Part shown: piece after piece, positions 23,401 to 42,722 of the stretch
Layout of the letters: every line of letters begins with the position of its first letter
Position numbering within the stretch: position 1 is the stretch's first letter
Assembly: GCA_037447605.1 (NCBI GenBank)
Contig: CM074811.1
Coordinates: forward strand, 1,093,557 to 1,157,556
Length of the DNA: 64,000 nucleotides
Reading direction: 5' to 3'
From: Zygnema circumcarinatum
Taxonomy: Eukaryota; Streptophyta; Zygnematophyceae; Zygnematales; Zygnemataceae
The notes under the pieces: generated by a model
Databases searched by the model: none
What the model saw: only the letters and a program-made list of their open reading frames with translations
What the model was told of the DNA's origin: nothing
Translations under genes and position numbers: made by a program

Positions 23401-26400
23401 GCCCGTCTATTATCACATTGTGGGTATCGGCCAATCTGCATCGCCTATGGCTGTTTTTGGTCACCCATTCCCATAGGAGGTCGTACATTTAACATAGGCA
23501 GAGGGGCAATCGTTTACAGACCCGGACTTGGTTACATCTCACACACGTGACGTTCAGTCCCGACGGCCGAGAGGCTCTTTTGAGTTACAGTAATGAGCAC
23601 GTCTACCTCATGGATGCTTTTGCAGGTACGATTGTGCAGTCTCTCTTTCGTTAAGGCAATAGCCACAACTCATTTTGAATGTGTGGTGATAAGGATAGTA
23701 ACGAGATGACCAAATGGTCTACCTTCCTTCCCTTTCCAGTTCCATTGGTCGTGTCTTTTCTCTTCTGTGCGTAATTAGCTGTTATTCGAGTTTTGCAATC
23801 TGGGCGTTTCTCATCCATACAGCTATTGACTCCTCGCTGTTACAAGAAACTTTCTGTGCAGGTAGTGGTGGTGCGGTAGTGTACCGTGGCGATGAGCTGT
23901 CCCAGAGAGTGATGTTGCCTCCACTTCCGGAACAGGAGCATGAGAGGAGTTTCTTCATATCCAGCGGTAGCAGCAGCAGCAGTAGTACAAATCGCAGAAA
24001 GTGGGCCTATCAGCAGGAATGTGAGGAGCTTCTGAGTGAGGCGAAGGCAGGCTTGGAGGATGGTTCAGCCGGAAGTTTAGCTCATGCCATAGAATGTTGT
24101 GGGGAGGTTTTGGATGGTCGCCCAAGAGGATATGTAATTGAGCAAAAGCTGCGACATGAGTGTCTGTGCGTTCGTGCGGCCGCGCTAGTGCAGGTGAGCC
24201 CTTCCATCAGAAGGCATGAGAGAGAGAGAGAGAGAGAAAGAGATAGAGAGAGAGTGTAACTGCAAGCACCTCATGCTTAGGTCATTTACAATATCATGCG
24301 TTACTATCATCGTCAATGCGTGCCAATGCGTTTGTAAGCACTGGTGATATTACTTGTGCATCATTAAGGCCAAATTCACAGCCTTACCCAGGTCTAGCAG
24401 AGGGTTAGATCTGTCTTGCTCCTTTTGGGGTACCCATTTAGATGCAAGGATAGCTTATCGTATGTTGAAGATTGCGGCCTTCGGAAGGGAGTTCGGCAGC
24501 ATATTGATGACAGGGGTGATAGTGGGAGACTGCAGAGAGGGTGGAAGAGTGACGCGAGCATGGCCATTAGAGACTGCAATGAGGCGCGGCAAATGCATCC
24601 TTCTTCTGCTCGAGCGCACCATATCATGGCTGAAGCCCTCTCACAAGTGAGGAACATGTAGCACCCAATCTCTGTGTTTCATTAAACGTTTTCACAACGC
24701 GTTTCCCTTTGCTGGGGAATGCCTTACTGATGCTTCCCCTCCGCCAAGCCCCTCTTTCCCCTTCGTCCTTCCTTTCACTTCCTTTTCTTCCCCTTCCTCT
24801 GCCTCTACCCGTCACCTTCCCTCCCTATATGTTCTGAAGACCTGCTGCCCCGCCCCCCCCTCCCCTTCCCCTTTTTCTCTGCTCTCTTGTTTGTTAATAA
24901 CAGAATTGGGGCTGTGTGTGATATTGCAGACAGGAAAGGACAGCATTGCAGTCCTATTTGCTGAGAGAGCTCTCCAGCTTGTTCCGGATAATTTGGAGTA
25001 TTCAGTACTTGTCCAGAAACTGCGGGAAAAGATGGCATTAGGTACACATCTTTCCATAGTGCATTCTGTGCTGTTCAAACCTTATTCGTAAACGATAGAC
25101 TGCTATCTAAAGCACGGGCTGTAGTCTTAAGTCACATTGAAGGACTACTGGGCGCTACCATCTGATCATATGGATGTGGTCAGGTAGTTGTACAATGTAA
25201 AATTCTTCTATTCTTCTTCTGTACTTTGGAAGAGACCGCTCCTCCGGTCAGTCTTTAGAGCTGGCTAATCGCCTATTCAGACTGAACGCCGTGAAGTTTG
25301 ACCTCAAAACTAAGTACGGAGTGATGGATGAATGTGATATCCTCCTTGTGGTTGCAGAAAGTCACATTAATGGAAACGATGGCAGGGCTACAAGCAAGGA
25401 GCGGAGGAGGGGACGAATCTATAGCATCACCAGCTTTGTGAGGGCCCACATGTCTCGTGAAGCTCACTTACCTCAGCCTGAGACATCAAGAACAGAGTGG
25501 GATGAAGAATCCATGGAGGAGGCGGAAAGAGATGAAGGAGAGGATGAGAATGGAAGAGAAAGCCATGGAGACTATGAAAGCGAAATCCGGTTGGAGGTGG
25601 AAGCTTCACCGGTTGAAGCCCAAGAGGAGGAGAGGAGAGAGGGGCCGAATGCAGGACGAGAGGAGAGTCCCATTGGGTTGAGATTGCGATGGCGACAAGT
25701 GGAGAGTGATGGCTCTGAGCAGGAGGCTATCGGGGCAGGAGGTGGTAGTAGTAGTAGCAGCGATTCTGCAGCAGCAGCAGCAGCAGCAGTAAGTTTCTGA
25801 AGCTGAATCTCCGTCTCTCTTTGAATGTTTGACTTCATCATTGATATGTTTGAAAGTCTACTGTGCAACAATGTGTTGCTGTCCGACTTGTGGAGCTCCT
25901 CCTTCAATTTTTCATTTGTGAGATAGGCCGAAAGGGTTGCAGGTTGAGAGGGCTGTTGATATGCGGCAACGTTTTGTTGGGCACTGCAATACGGGCACAG
26001 ACATCAAACAGGCGAGCTTTCTGGGTGAGAGTGATGAATGACATCTTCAACTGAATGTAATATTGTCAGCATTGTGAGGGCCTCTGAAACAAATGAAAGA
26101 CCTTGCGACTCAAATGATGAGTGACCGGTAGTTTATATACTTTTACCTCTCCATTTTCCAAGGTCCAAGTAACTTACTTGTAGTACGTTACTTTCACAGG
26201 AGGAGACTTCATTGCTAGCGGCAGTGACGATGGGAGGTGTTTCATTTGGGAGAAACGAACAGCGCGGTTAGTGAAGATGCTGGCAGGAGATGAACATGGT
26301 GAGTTCAATCTACATTCTGTAGAGTTTTTGCGTCTTGACAGAGTTTCCAAGGGTACTTGTAAGGTTTCTGGGTGTCCTTCCCTGGAAATGAGACACTGCC

Positions 26401-27248
26401 ATGCAAAGTACGAGACATGCTGTTTGCTCAACAAAACAAGCTTTGGTGATGCCTTTGTTCTTTCATTGTGAGCAGTCGTTAATTGTGTACAATGCCACCC
26501 GTTCGACTGTACTATCGCTACAAGCGGAATTGACGACACGATCAAGGTATGCTCCATCCTCTTCGCAATCGAAGTGCCTGTCTCGCTGTCAGTCGATTAG
26601 CTTAAATCAAACTGAAATTGGGCCGAAATCGTTTATCATTGAAGTGAAGTGGTTTTACCTATACAGGTGAGGGCTTCTATTCATATTGAAATTGAACAAA
26701 AATCGTGTAGTAGAGAAGCTATGTAGTATTCTACCCTTGGTTTCTATTGGAAAAATAAGGGTATATCACAGTCTCAGTGTGCTTAACAGAAATTGAAACG
26801 AAAGCATAGGAGTAATACGGACATATAGTGTTGACATTGTTCCTCATGCAGCTTTGGAGCCCTCGAGCAGAAGTCCCGTCTCCAGTAGCAGCAGGACCTG
26901 CAGGCCCCGAGACAGGGGACACAGTGAGAGTGATGGCAGACAATCAGCTCCGAATGAGACGACCTGGGGAGATAGGCCTGTAAGTTGCGCCCTCTCTGCT
27001 TTCACTGGGAAAAGGGATGGGGAGAGGAGAAGAGAGGGGCAGGGACAGGGCAGGGCAGGGCAAGAGGCTAGGGAATTGGAATAGTAAAGCTGTGGAGAGA
27101 GGGAGAAAGAGGGGCCATTGGGTGTGAGAGAGTTAGAGCTGAACGGAAGGGTTTGTAATATGTGTGCAGCCCCATGGAACTGCTTCAGCGGCTGCGTTTT
27201 CAGGAGGGCATGGAGGGAGGGCACCATGTTCAGTGCAACCAAAGCTGA
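20454..27248 (+). CDS. ASG2: WD40-TPR protein, ASG2/WDTC1 homolog (putative DDB1-CUL4 substrate receptor)
   Basis: 18 exons, all in phase: 20454-20528, 20755-20841, 21588-21665, 21838-21972, 22213-22326, 22646-22762, 22982-23097, 23234-23357, 23520-23625, 23862-24193, 24536-24646, 24930-25041, 25358-25788, 25943-26024, 26200-26298, 26476-26546, 26852-26979, 27170-27248. About 798 aa; Arabidopsis ASG2 is about 755. N-terminal WD40 repeats (GHTGCVNTIAWNKSGSLL, SIDTGHTQNIFCSKF, NPNVVWSAGEDGTLRQHD, DPFARLYDRRM, THVTFSPDG). A central TPR block follows (LLSEAKAGLED, WKSDASMAIRDCNEARQ, ALQLVPDNLEYS), then an acidic Ser/Ala-rich linker and C-terminal WD40 repeats (RFVGHCNTGTDIKQASFLGG, ASGSDDGRCFIWEKRT, CHPFDCTIATSGIDDTIKLW). 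The family binds DDB1 and acts in CUL4 ubiquitin ligases. Exon 2 could start at 20749 instead of 20755. Confidence 0.94.
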
Positions 27249-28168
27249 GGCCTGCGGACCACTCTCATACGAGCTCAGTGGCTTCTCTCTCTCTCTCTCT
27301 CTCTTCCTCCACATAATAAAGGTTGTTCAATGGCTGCCAGACCAACTAACAGCCCATCTCAAACTTTTGAAGCTCAGTCGAGGGCTCTCGCTAGGGCCTC
27401 GTTTTGCCTCATGTAATTTGCTGTTTTGGCAAATGTCGCTTGGCACCACTCCCCAGTTTGAACATAGCTGTGTACAGTAAAGAGATAAGGTGTAGGTGTC
27501 CGAGCTCTCCCTCCCGCCCCCTCTTGTCTAGCAGAGATGTGTACATGCCTGATCTCCGTGCTGATGGGGAGCACCCTGTTGTAGGGAGCAGTGTTTTGGG
27601 CCAATCATTGGGCGGCTTGTCTTCCAGAAACTATAGATTTCAGTTTGTACTACACGTGATTTGGTGCTACACGAAGAAGAGGATACAGAATATCGCCGAT
27701 TATTGCCCATGGAGTTGCTCGTTTGTGAAGCCAATGTTGACCAATGCTGGTGTTTGTGCGTGAACTCATGAATGGTGCATGGACTCATCGACATGAGAGT
27801 TGGAAGTAGAACAAGGATTCACTGGCAGGGATTTCTCACCCCCCCTTCTCCCAATTCGAACCGTACGGCAGATCTACCACAGCGTTGTGGAGCCAGCCAC
27901 GAGGGTCCCCAGATACGCGCACATCCTAGCTGCCATTGTGGGAATTATCTCCCAGTTGTAATACGAGCACAGGGGAGAGCCGGCCTACTGCCAACTTCGT
28001 GTAAGAAACCAAGACTTTTTCCGAATGTAAAGGCATTGTACGGCACCAACGGAAAGCTGCCAACTGGCGAACTGGGGCTGTCCGTGGAAGCATACGGCTC
28101 CCATGACGTCATCAAAGGACGTACGAGAGTCCGAGCAGCCCAGCTAGGGATGGACATTAGAACGCAGT

Positions 28169-28238
28169 GTCGTGTAGTGTCGTGTCGTGTCGTGTCGTGT
28201 CGTGTCGTGTCGTGTCGTGTCGTGTCGTGTCGTGTCGT
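28169..28238. repeat. (TCGTG)n pentanucleotide array
   Basis: About 14 tandem copies of TCGTG, starting from a slightly divergent AGTGTCGTG unit, end at TATTGTATTAG just upstream of MITE-like copy A. Confidence 0.95.
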
Positions 28239-28284
28239 GTATTGTATTAGAATTCCAAAAAAAAATTCTAAGAAAAAATTCTCG

Positions 28285-28580
28285 GGCTGCGTTGTTGAGC
28301 CTAGGCGTAGTTTTCCGCTCATAGCTTTTTTCTTCTGTGCTTAGGTCCATTGCGACCAGTTGGTTCCTCGTCGTTTCCAATGCTCATTTTGTCCATGTAC
28401 ATTTGATGGCATCATCAAATGTGACATATTTCAACTTATCTTATCTTATTTTATCTTTTTCATTTTTTTATTTCATCTTTCATGTGGCATTGATCTCACG
28501 ATGGCGATGATGCCATCAAATGTGCATGGACAAAAGCAGCATGGGGTTACGAGGAACTAGCTGGGTGCAATGGACCTAAG
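28285..28580. mobile_element. MITE-like inverted-repeat element, copy A
   Basis: Two long arms, 28335-28416 and 28506-28580, are inverted copies of each other. Both hold CTTAGGTCCATTGC at the outside and CATTTGATGGCATCATC at the inside. The loop (28417-28505) is AT-rich with TTATC units. The left arm continues outward through CCTAGGCGTAGTTTTCC to about 28285; the right arm lacks that extension here. There is no coding capacity. Related sequence occurs at 43170-43255, 62735-62885 and 63018-63155. Confidence 0.8.
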
Positions 28581-28588
28581 AGTCGTGC

Positions 28589-28746
28589 TGTTTTATAAAA
28601 CACTTTTAGAACCTCCGTACAACAGTATGGCCATACGGTCGTACGGAAACCTCTCTGACGGGCCATCGCCACATTCGCCGACCGAACGACCGTACGTTTT
28701 CATTCAACTTCAACAGCCGGACGGCCATTCTAAAAGTGTTCTAAAA
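28589..28746. mobile_element. Short element with about 22-bp terminal inverted repeats
   Basis: The left end reads AACACTTTTAGAA (near 28599-28611). The right end holds its inverse, TTCTAAAAGTGTT (28728-28740). The match extends imperfectly outward through TTTTA/TAAAA. The interior has GTAC and GTATGGCCATAC palindromes. It abuts MITE-like copy A and has no ORF of note. Confidence 0.55.
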
Positions 28747-29356
28747 CTCTGAAACTCTTAGATATTAAACCGTTCCTAATTCTGAAATCTAAATCTCCAA
28801 AAGTTCCCTTGTAAGGACTTTTTGCCATCCCTTGCCCCAGCTCGCACTAGTCCGTACGTCGTAGAATACTTTCCACGTGGCATCTTATGACTTGTTGCCG
28901 ACAAACGACGTAGGGGACGGTCCACTCACCGACCTGCACGTGGCAGAAACATGTCGTTTATGAGGCCAATGAGCCCTTGTCGTCACATGCCTCAACCGCG
29001 TCGCGCCGATTGGCTGGCGGCCACGTCGCAAGATCCGCGGTGATCCTGAGCCGTCGATGACACGTGAGCAAAATTTTGGCCGTAAGCGTTTCTAGCTCCT
29101 ACTTCGTGGCCGTCCATCACACACGTGCAAAATATCTCGACCGTCCGATCCTTCGGAAGGAGAGTGAGCAACATTATGAGCGCCCTTGCTCGCTGCGCAC
29201 TCTACCTTCCACCTTGTGATGCACGTCCTGCTCTTGTCGCGTCTGCTGTAGGGGAGGGAGGGAGGGAGGGAGGGAGGGAGGGAGGGAGGGAGGGAGGGAG
29301 GGAGGGAGGGAGGTGAGTAGGGGGAGAGGGGGGAGGGAGGGCGGGAGTGGGAGGTG

Positions 29357-37602
<8,246 letters not shown>

Positions 37603-38228
37603 GAGTGTTCCAAAAAGTCGCGTGCGAGTGAGGAAAAATAGGGCTTGGTATTTATTTCCAGCAGATAAATAGCTGTGGAAGCGAAATTTCACGCTTTAGG
37701 TCCACATTGTACACAGTCCCCCCGTGTATATAATTTACAATTTTGGGCCTCGACCTTGAATTTTAGGACTTTAGAATGTTAGGGCTTTAGTTAGCATTGT
37801 GATTATTCTGTTGAACATTAAGTCCAGCTATGAGAAAATTATACCATTTTAAGGGCAGTAGCAGTCAAGAACTAGTTTAACTGTCGTCCTGTAAAGCGCA
37901 GTTCCTGTTCTCTTCTCCATTCTTTTACAAAACGGTGCAGTTTTGCGACTTTTTTTCTGTTTGCAAGAAATGCGTAACAGCCCAAAGGGGAAGCGGCGAA
38001 GTATTGTACACATTGTGCCACACGGCCTTATATGTTAAGAATACGTGTACTCCCTAAAAAATAAGCCGTTCTGCTTCTTTCAGTACCTCCCTCTCCCTCT
38101 CCCTCTCCCAAAAACGTGATAGTATCTCGACTTTTCTTCCTAAGGCTGAGCATGAATCTGCATGGTAGGGTTGGCAGCACGGGTTACTCTTTAAGCGCCG
38201 CGCGAAGGAGCCCCGGAACAATCCTTCA
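37603..38228. other. Convergent intergenic region, ATPase (+) and kinesin (-)
   Basis: No coding signal. A CCCTCTCCCTCT tract lies at 38090-38109. 3' UTRs of both genes are expected here. Confidence 0.4.
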
Positions 38229-41200
38229 TTAACTTAACCCAATGAGTCGAAAAATCGTGGAAGCCTTCTCCTTCAAAGAATCGGTGATCACCCCTTTCTC
38301 GGCTGCAATTGGAAAAAAAGCGCTTGGGCCTCCCAATGTGTTGACGGATTCCTTCAAGTGATTCCTTAAGTATCTTCCCATTTGCTTGATAACCCTCTCC
38401 TGTTCTTTCATAAGCCTCTCCAGGGCAATCAGACGGGATTCAGACATATGGAAACGGAGTTTCCAGGTATCATCGCGGCCCTGCTTTAGAAGGAGAAAAA
38501 AAACATTCAAACAGTGTTATTGCTTGCTTTGCACCACCTATTCCTCCAGACTATTTCAATAAGATCACACAAAGGAAACTTACAGGGACCAGCTTTTCAA
38601 TAAGGCCGCGATGTGTAGAACCATCACATGGGATGTTATCTGAAGAGAAAATGTGAAATGTTCTCTCACCGTGAGCTGTAAGGAGGAGAGCAGTTGGTGA
38701 AGCCTTTCTTTTTCCTCCCTCTCCAAAGACACAGCATCCTTTAAGCTCGCAATTTCACCCAACAGTTTTTGAACTCCGTTCGGAAGAGGATCTTGCAAGT
38801 TGGTGATATTCTGAAGAGATCGATCTGAGTGAAAAAAACAAAAAAATGTAGAAAGGAAAATGAAAACGCAATTCTTCTTGATTGAGCAAACGACGAGAAT
38901 AATGTGTGAGCAAGCTTACCTCTCAATTGAGCATTCTCAAGTTGAAGTCGTTTAACCTCCTTGGAAAGCACGGCTATATCTTCGACTGCATCTTCATTCA
39001 CAACGGCGTTATTGTGAATAAGCTTCGCCCTTTGAGCGAATCTGAGTGTCGATAAAGTTTCGTCAATGGCTCTCTCCGCCGGGCTAATGTTTGCAATGAG
39101 AGTGCATTTGGAGTTGCCTCCAAGAGCGTCCTGAAAGAAGTGAATGAAGACAGGAGAATGAGTCCTTCACGTTAACCTGTTTATATTCAGATGATCCATT
39201 TCCAGAACCAAAGAACAAGATCACAAGGAACAATTTGCATCACTGCATGTTTTGATGCAGATTTCTCCTCTACAGTACCCTTACATCTTAACATATTCAC
39301 AAGTTTTTTTTTCAAATTTTATCAAAGTCGAAGCTCTAAAGGGCTCTGATTCCGGATCAAAGAATTCATCTTACTTTGAGAAGAAATGTCAGTTTGGAAT
39401 CCCGATAAGGGACATGGCTTGCCCTCCGGTCAGCACTGTCCACCAAAGCCTGCAAACATGAACGGGAAGAGGATCTCAGGTCGTTTATGAATTCAATGAC
39501 TGTAAGGAGATAGTTTTATTCTTGAGTTCGAAATGCATTCGACTTTTCAGTATCCTCAGGTTTTCGAATTTTTGGGCGGCTAGCGGTTCTAGTGCGTGCA
39601 GGTATCGTGTTCGTATGTACAGTATGGTGGGAATGATGACGAGGTAGGTATCAAGATCCTAAAAACTGAATAATATGTATATTTGCGTCTGGTTTTTCTG
39701 AGGGACCGAACTAATCGATTGAAAAATCCTAACTAGAGCGAACCAATTTTGACTTTTAAGTGCTTGTACATCCTTTTTGTTTATCCTTTATCCTTTTTGT
39801 CAAGCCTTGACAGCTTTATTATTCTGAACACAGTCACAGCCACAACTTATCAGTTTAAACGATGCAGATAGAGAATTGCATACTTTTGGTACTACTACCA
39901 ATTACTACTTCTATTACTGTGAAATGCATAGCTCTACTTCAAAAACCAGATGCAAGATACATACTTCTATATACCAACCACATACTAAACATAATTATTG
40001 CCAATGGTTAGTCACCTTAATGACATTCCCCAAGGCTGAGAGGGACTTGTTGATGCTGCTCGCCTCCTTGAGCCGCACGCCCGCTGCCTCCGTCTGCTTC
40101 TGCCGCTCCGACCCCGCCAGGTCCACCAGGAAGAAGCGCGAAGCGCGGAAGTTCAAGTTGCCCGACGCATCTCTCCTCTGCATGCGCCAAAAAATGTGGA
40201 AGTCAGTCTCCCTTCCAGTCCAGTTCTAGCTTCCAATTCCAAGTGTTGCTTCAGATTGAGGACTGGCTTCAATATTCAACGAGGGATCGCAGGTCTAGGT
40301 CTGCCTAAGAATTCAGATTAGAGGCAACTGTCATACGCTAACGAGAAACATACAGCGTCAACACCAAATGCAAAAGCTGATGAGCCGCAGTCCATCCTCA
40401 CTCGCCATCATTCACATAACCACAAGAAAGATGTCACAAATTTGTTTTGATCAACAGAGGTAGAGAACAAATGGAGAAAATTCAGAGAGGTTCATTCTAA
40501 TAGTAGCGTCCCTACAACTCAAAACGGTCACACAAGTTAACATGTTGTTTTCATGCCTGAGAGTCAACATGTAAGTTAAAGACGCTGTGAGAGCGGCTGC
40601 TCCCTCCATTCATAGCCGTTGCAGCCACGGCCCTGTTCTGCGTGCCATGCTTAAAGACTGCATACGTCGCCTCTGCAGAGGGCAGCACTACCTCCAACGC
40701 ACCCTCCACAAAGACGCCTGCTTCCGCATCCTCCCTGAGGGCTGAGCAGCAGTTTAGTCAAGGATGCATGCCTACCCTTACATGCCAAAGGTTAAGAGGT
40801 CTCTCTCCCACTACCCTCTTCATGTGAAAGTCACCTCTCTATATTAAGAACTTGCATAGGTGTAGGATACTAAGGTTGTCCGCATGAGGCTCCAAGAGGT
40901 CTTGGACTTGCTCGTTATATATCTGCAACAAAAAAATTCCACGTACTGCGTTAGTTTAAGAGATAGTCGAGTAGAGCTAGTATGTTTTAACATCGGAATA
41001 CATGGAAAAAATCAGTAGCATGATGATAGCAATAAACAGTTTTCTGTATGTGGTGGACGAAGGTGCAGGAGGGAGCAAGACTAGGGAAGGGGGGGAGAGC
41101 GTGGGAGGGAGGGGAGGAGGGAGAGAGAGAGAGCGGGGAGGGGAGAGAGAGATTGGACGACGTTGCCTGCAGATAAGAGCATTTGATTGTAAAATCCATG

Positions 41201-42722
41201 TGATATGGATCCTGCACGGCAAGCAAACACGTGGATGTTAAAAAAATGGTCAGTTGAATCAATTCAAATCTGAACTCCTTCAGTCCCTTGTTTGATGTCA
41301 CTGACTCTTGATGTTTGGAAATTATGCAAACTTTAAGCAGAGGACTATTATGCGTGCTGTGATTCTGTCTTGGAGAGTCACGGTAACTAGTTTGTTTTGC
41401 ATGCATGTACCTGACTTTTCTCTTCCTTCAAACGATCGAATATGTGATACAAAATTCGGGGAACCAACCCACGCTCATCGTTCCCTTGCTGTGGATCTTT
41501 CGATGTTTCGTCTCTCGGTTTATCGGCACCTTCGCAGCACATCCAAAAAAAGATCACAACACACAAATACATGATTTTTTTCGTCCAACGACAAACTCCT
41601 GTATCTTCAAAGCGTCATTCTATTGAAGGCAAACCTCCAAAAGTTTGCCAAACTTTGAATCGAATACCAAGTTTGTACTAAAAGTGCCAAGTCTGGTCTC
41701 AGAAGCGCAGAGAACCACAGAAGTTGTGAGCAACAATATTACAATTGGCTCGTATAAAATATTTTCTATGAGATTAGGGAGGAAGAAAAATCACACCGAA
41801 CTAAGGACGAGAACATAACTGTGGAAAAGGCAAGCGAAATCTGTTCAGAAATGAAGAATGCCCGTATGCGGATGTACCTTCCATTGTGAACGTCTTGCCT
41901 GCTCCAGTTTGACCTGCAATTGTCAGGATTCAAGCATAAGGCATGACAAAGGATTAGATTGCAAGGATACGATTGGGTCAAGCAAAGTTTCATACATTCT
42001 GATCCATACTCCTTCAAATGAAACAGTAGTCACTTTCGAAAACTGTTGCATCGCCAACATAGGGAAGGAGAATTACAAGGTTTAATAAATCATAAGAAAA
42101 AGTTCACAAAAATTTAGTTGGATAATTGCAAGCGCGATCGTGTATTTCAAGGAAGGGCCTTACCATATGCGAGGAGACAGCAATTGTAGCCTTGCAGGCA
42201 AGCTTCAGCAATTGGTTTCCCGACCACATAAAAGAACCTCTCCTGCAAAATGTTTGAAGTGTAAGATAACTGAATGTCTCTAGTCAATTTAAATTTATCT
42301 ATCGGCCAGCTTTTTCCTATGCCAGTCTACGTCGATCTCCTCCCAGTGTGGCCTATTGTTTCGTATAAAGCAGCGGTAAGTATGAGAGTGAAATGAAATC
42401 ATTAGATTTGGCAGCTATCTTGACTGGAGAATGGCGAATGCTGAACTGATATCGATCTCGCATATCATAGGCATAGCTCAAATCAGGTTTCCTGGCATAC
42501 CTGGCTGACATCTTCATCAGCAATGACGTCAAAGTTGAACACTTTAGGCTGCGGTAGTCTGTCCAAGGCAAGAGAGTTGGCAGCAAGATTAACCTGTCCA
42601 CATTTCACGTATTCATTCTCAAGTTCTTTTTTGTTTGGTGGCCGTAATCTGACTACTACTTGCACATTGTTTCCTTCCAATGGAAAATTATTTTTCCCTT
42701 CCATCGGTTTCTCTGTCATCAC
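38229..42722 (-). CDS. Short KIN-12/KIF15-type kinesin
   Basis: 12 minus-strand exons, about 526 aa: 42501-42722, 42164-42242, 41878-41913, 41411-41529, 41167-41211, 40871-40922, 40569-40741, 40016-40177, 39375-39449, 38920-39130, 38670-38824, 38229-38480. An N-terminal motor domain: [15 protein letters not shown]-loop [12 protein letters not shown] (exons at 42.2 and 41.9 kb), [12 protein letters not shown], switch [10 protein letters not shown], switch [25 protein letters not shown]. The neck [18 protein letters not shown] is typical of KIN-12/KIF15. A short predicted coiled coil ([34 protein letters not shown]) ends at a stop codon, whereas family members are usually 1000-2800 aa. In plants KIN-12 kinesins organise phragmoplast and division-plane microtubules. 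The exon 5 donor appears to be GC rather than GT. A 56-nt optional exon near 38584-38639 was not included. Confidence 0.85.

Larger units (their letters stand above)
27249..29356. promoter_or_regulatory. Repeat-rich intergenic region and P2C ATPase promoter
   Basis: No exon recognised. It contains the TCGTG array, two MITE-like elements, then a promoter-proximal stretch with CACGTG at 28874-28879, 28938-28943, 29061-29066 and 29122-29127. A (GGGA)n leader (29250-29345) runs up to the ATPase start. Confidence 0.5.

Noticed and set aside
28169-28240. Possible CRISPR-like or satellite array at the TCGTG repeat
   Set aside because: Five-base unit without spacers; a simple microsatellite in a eukaryotic genome.
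38584-38639. 56-nt exon candidate in the kinesin tail
   Set aside because: Its length is not a multiple of three and the flanking exons join in phase without it. It might be an alternative exon.
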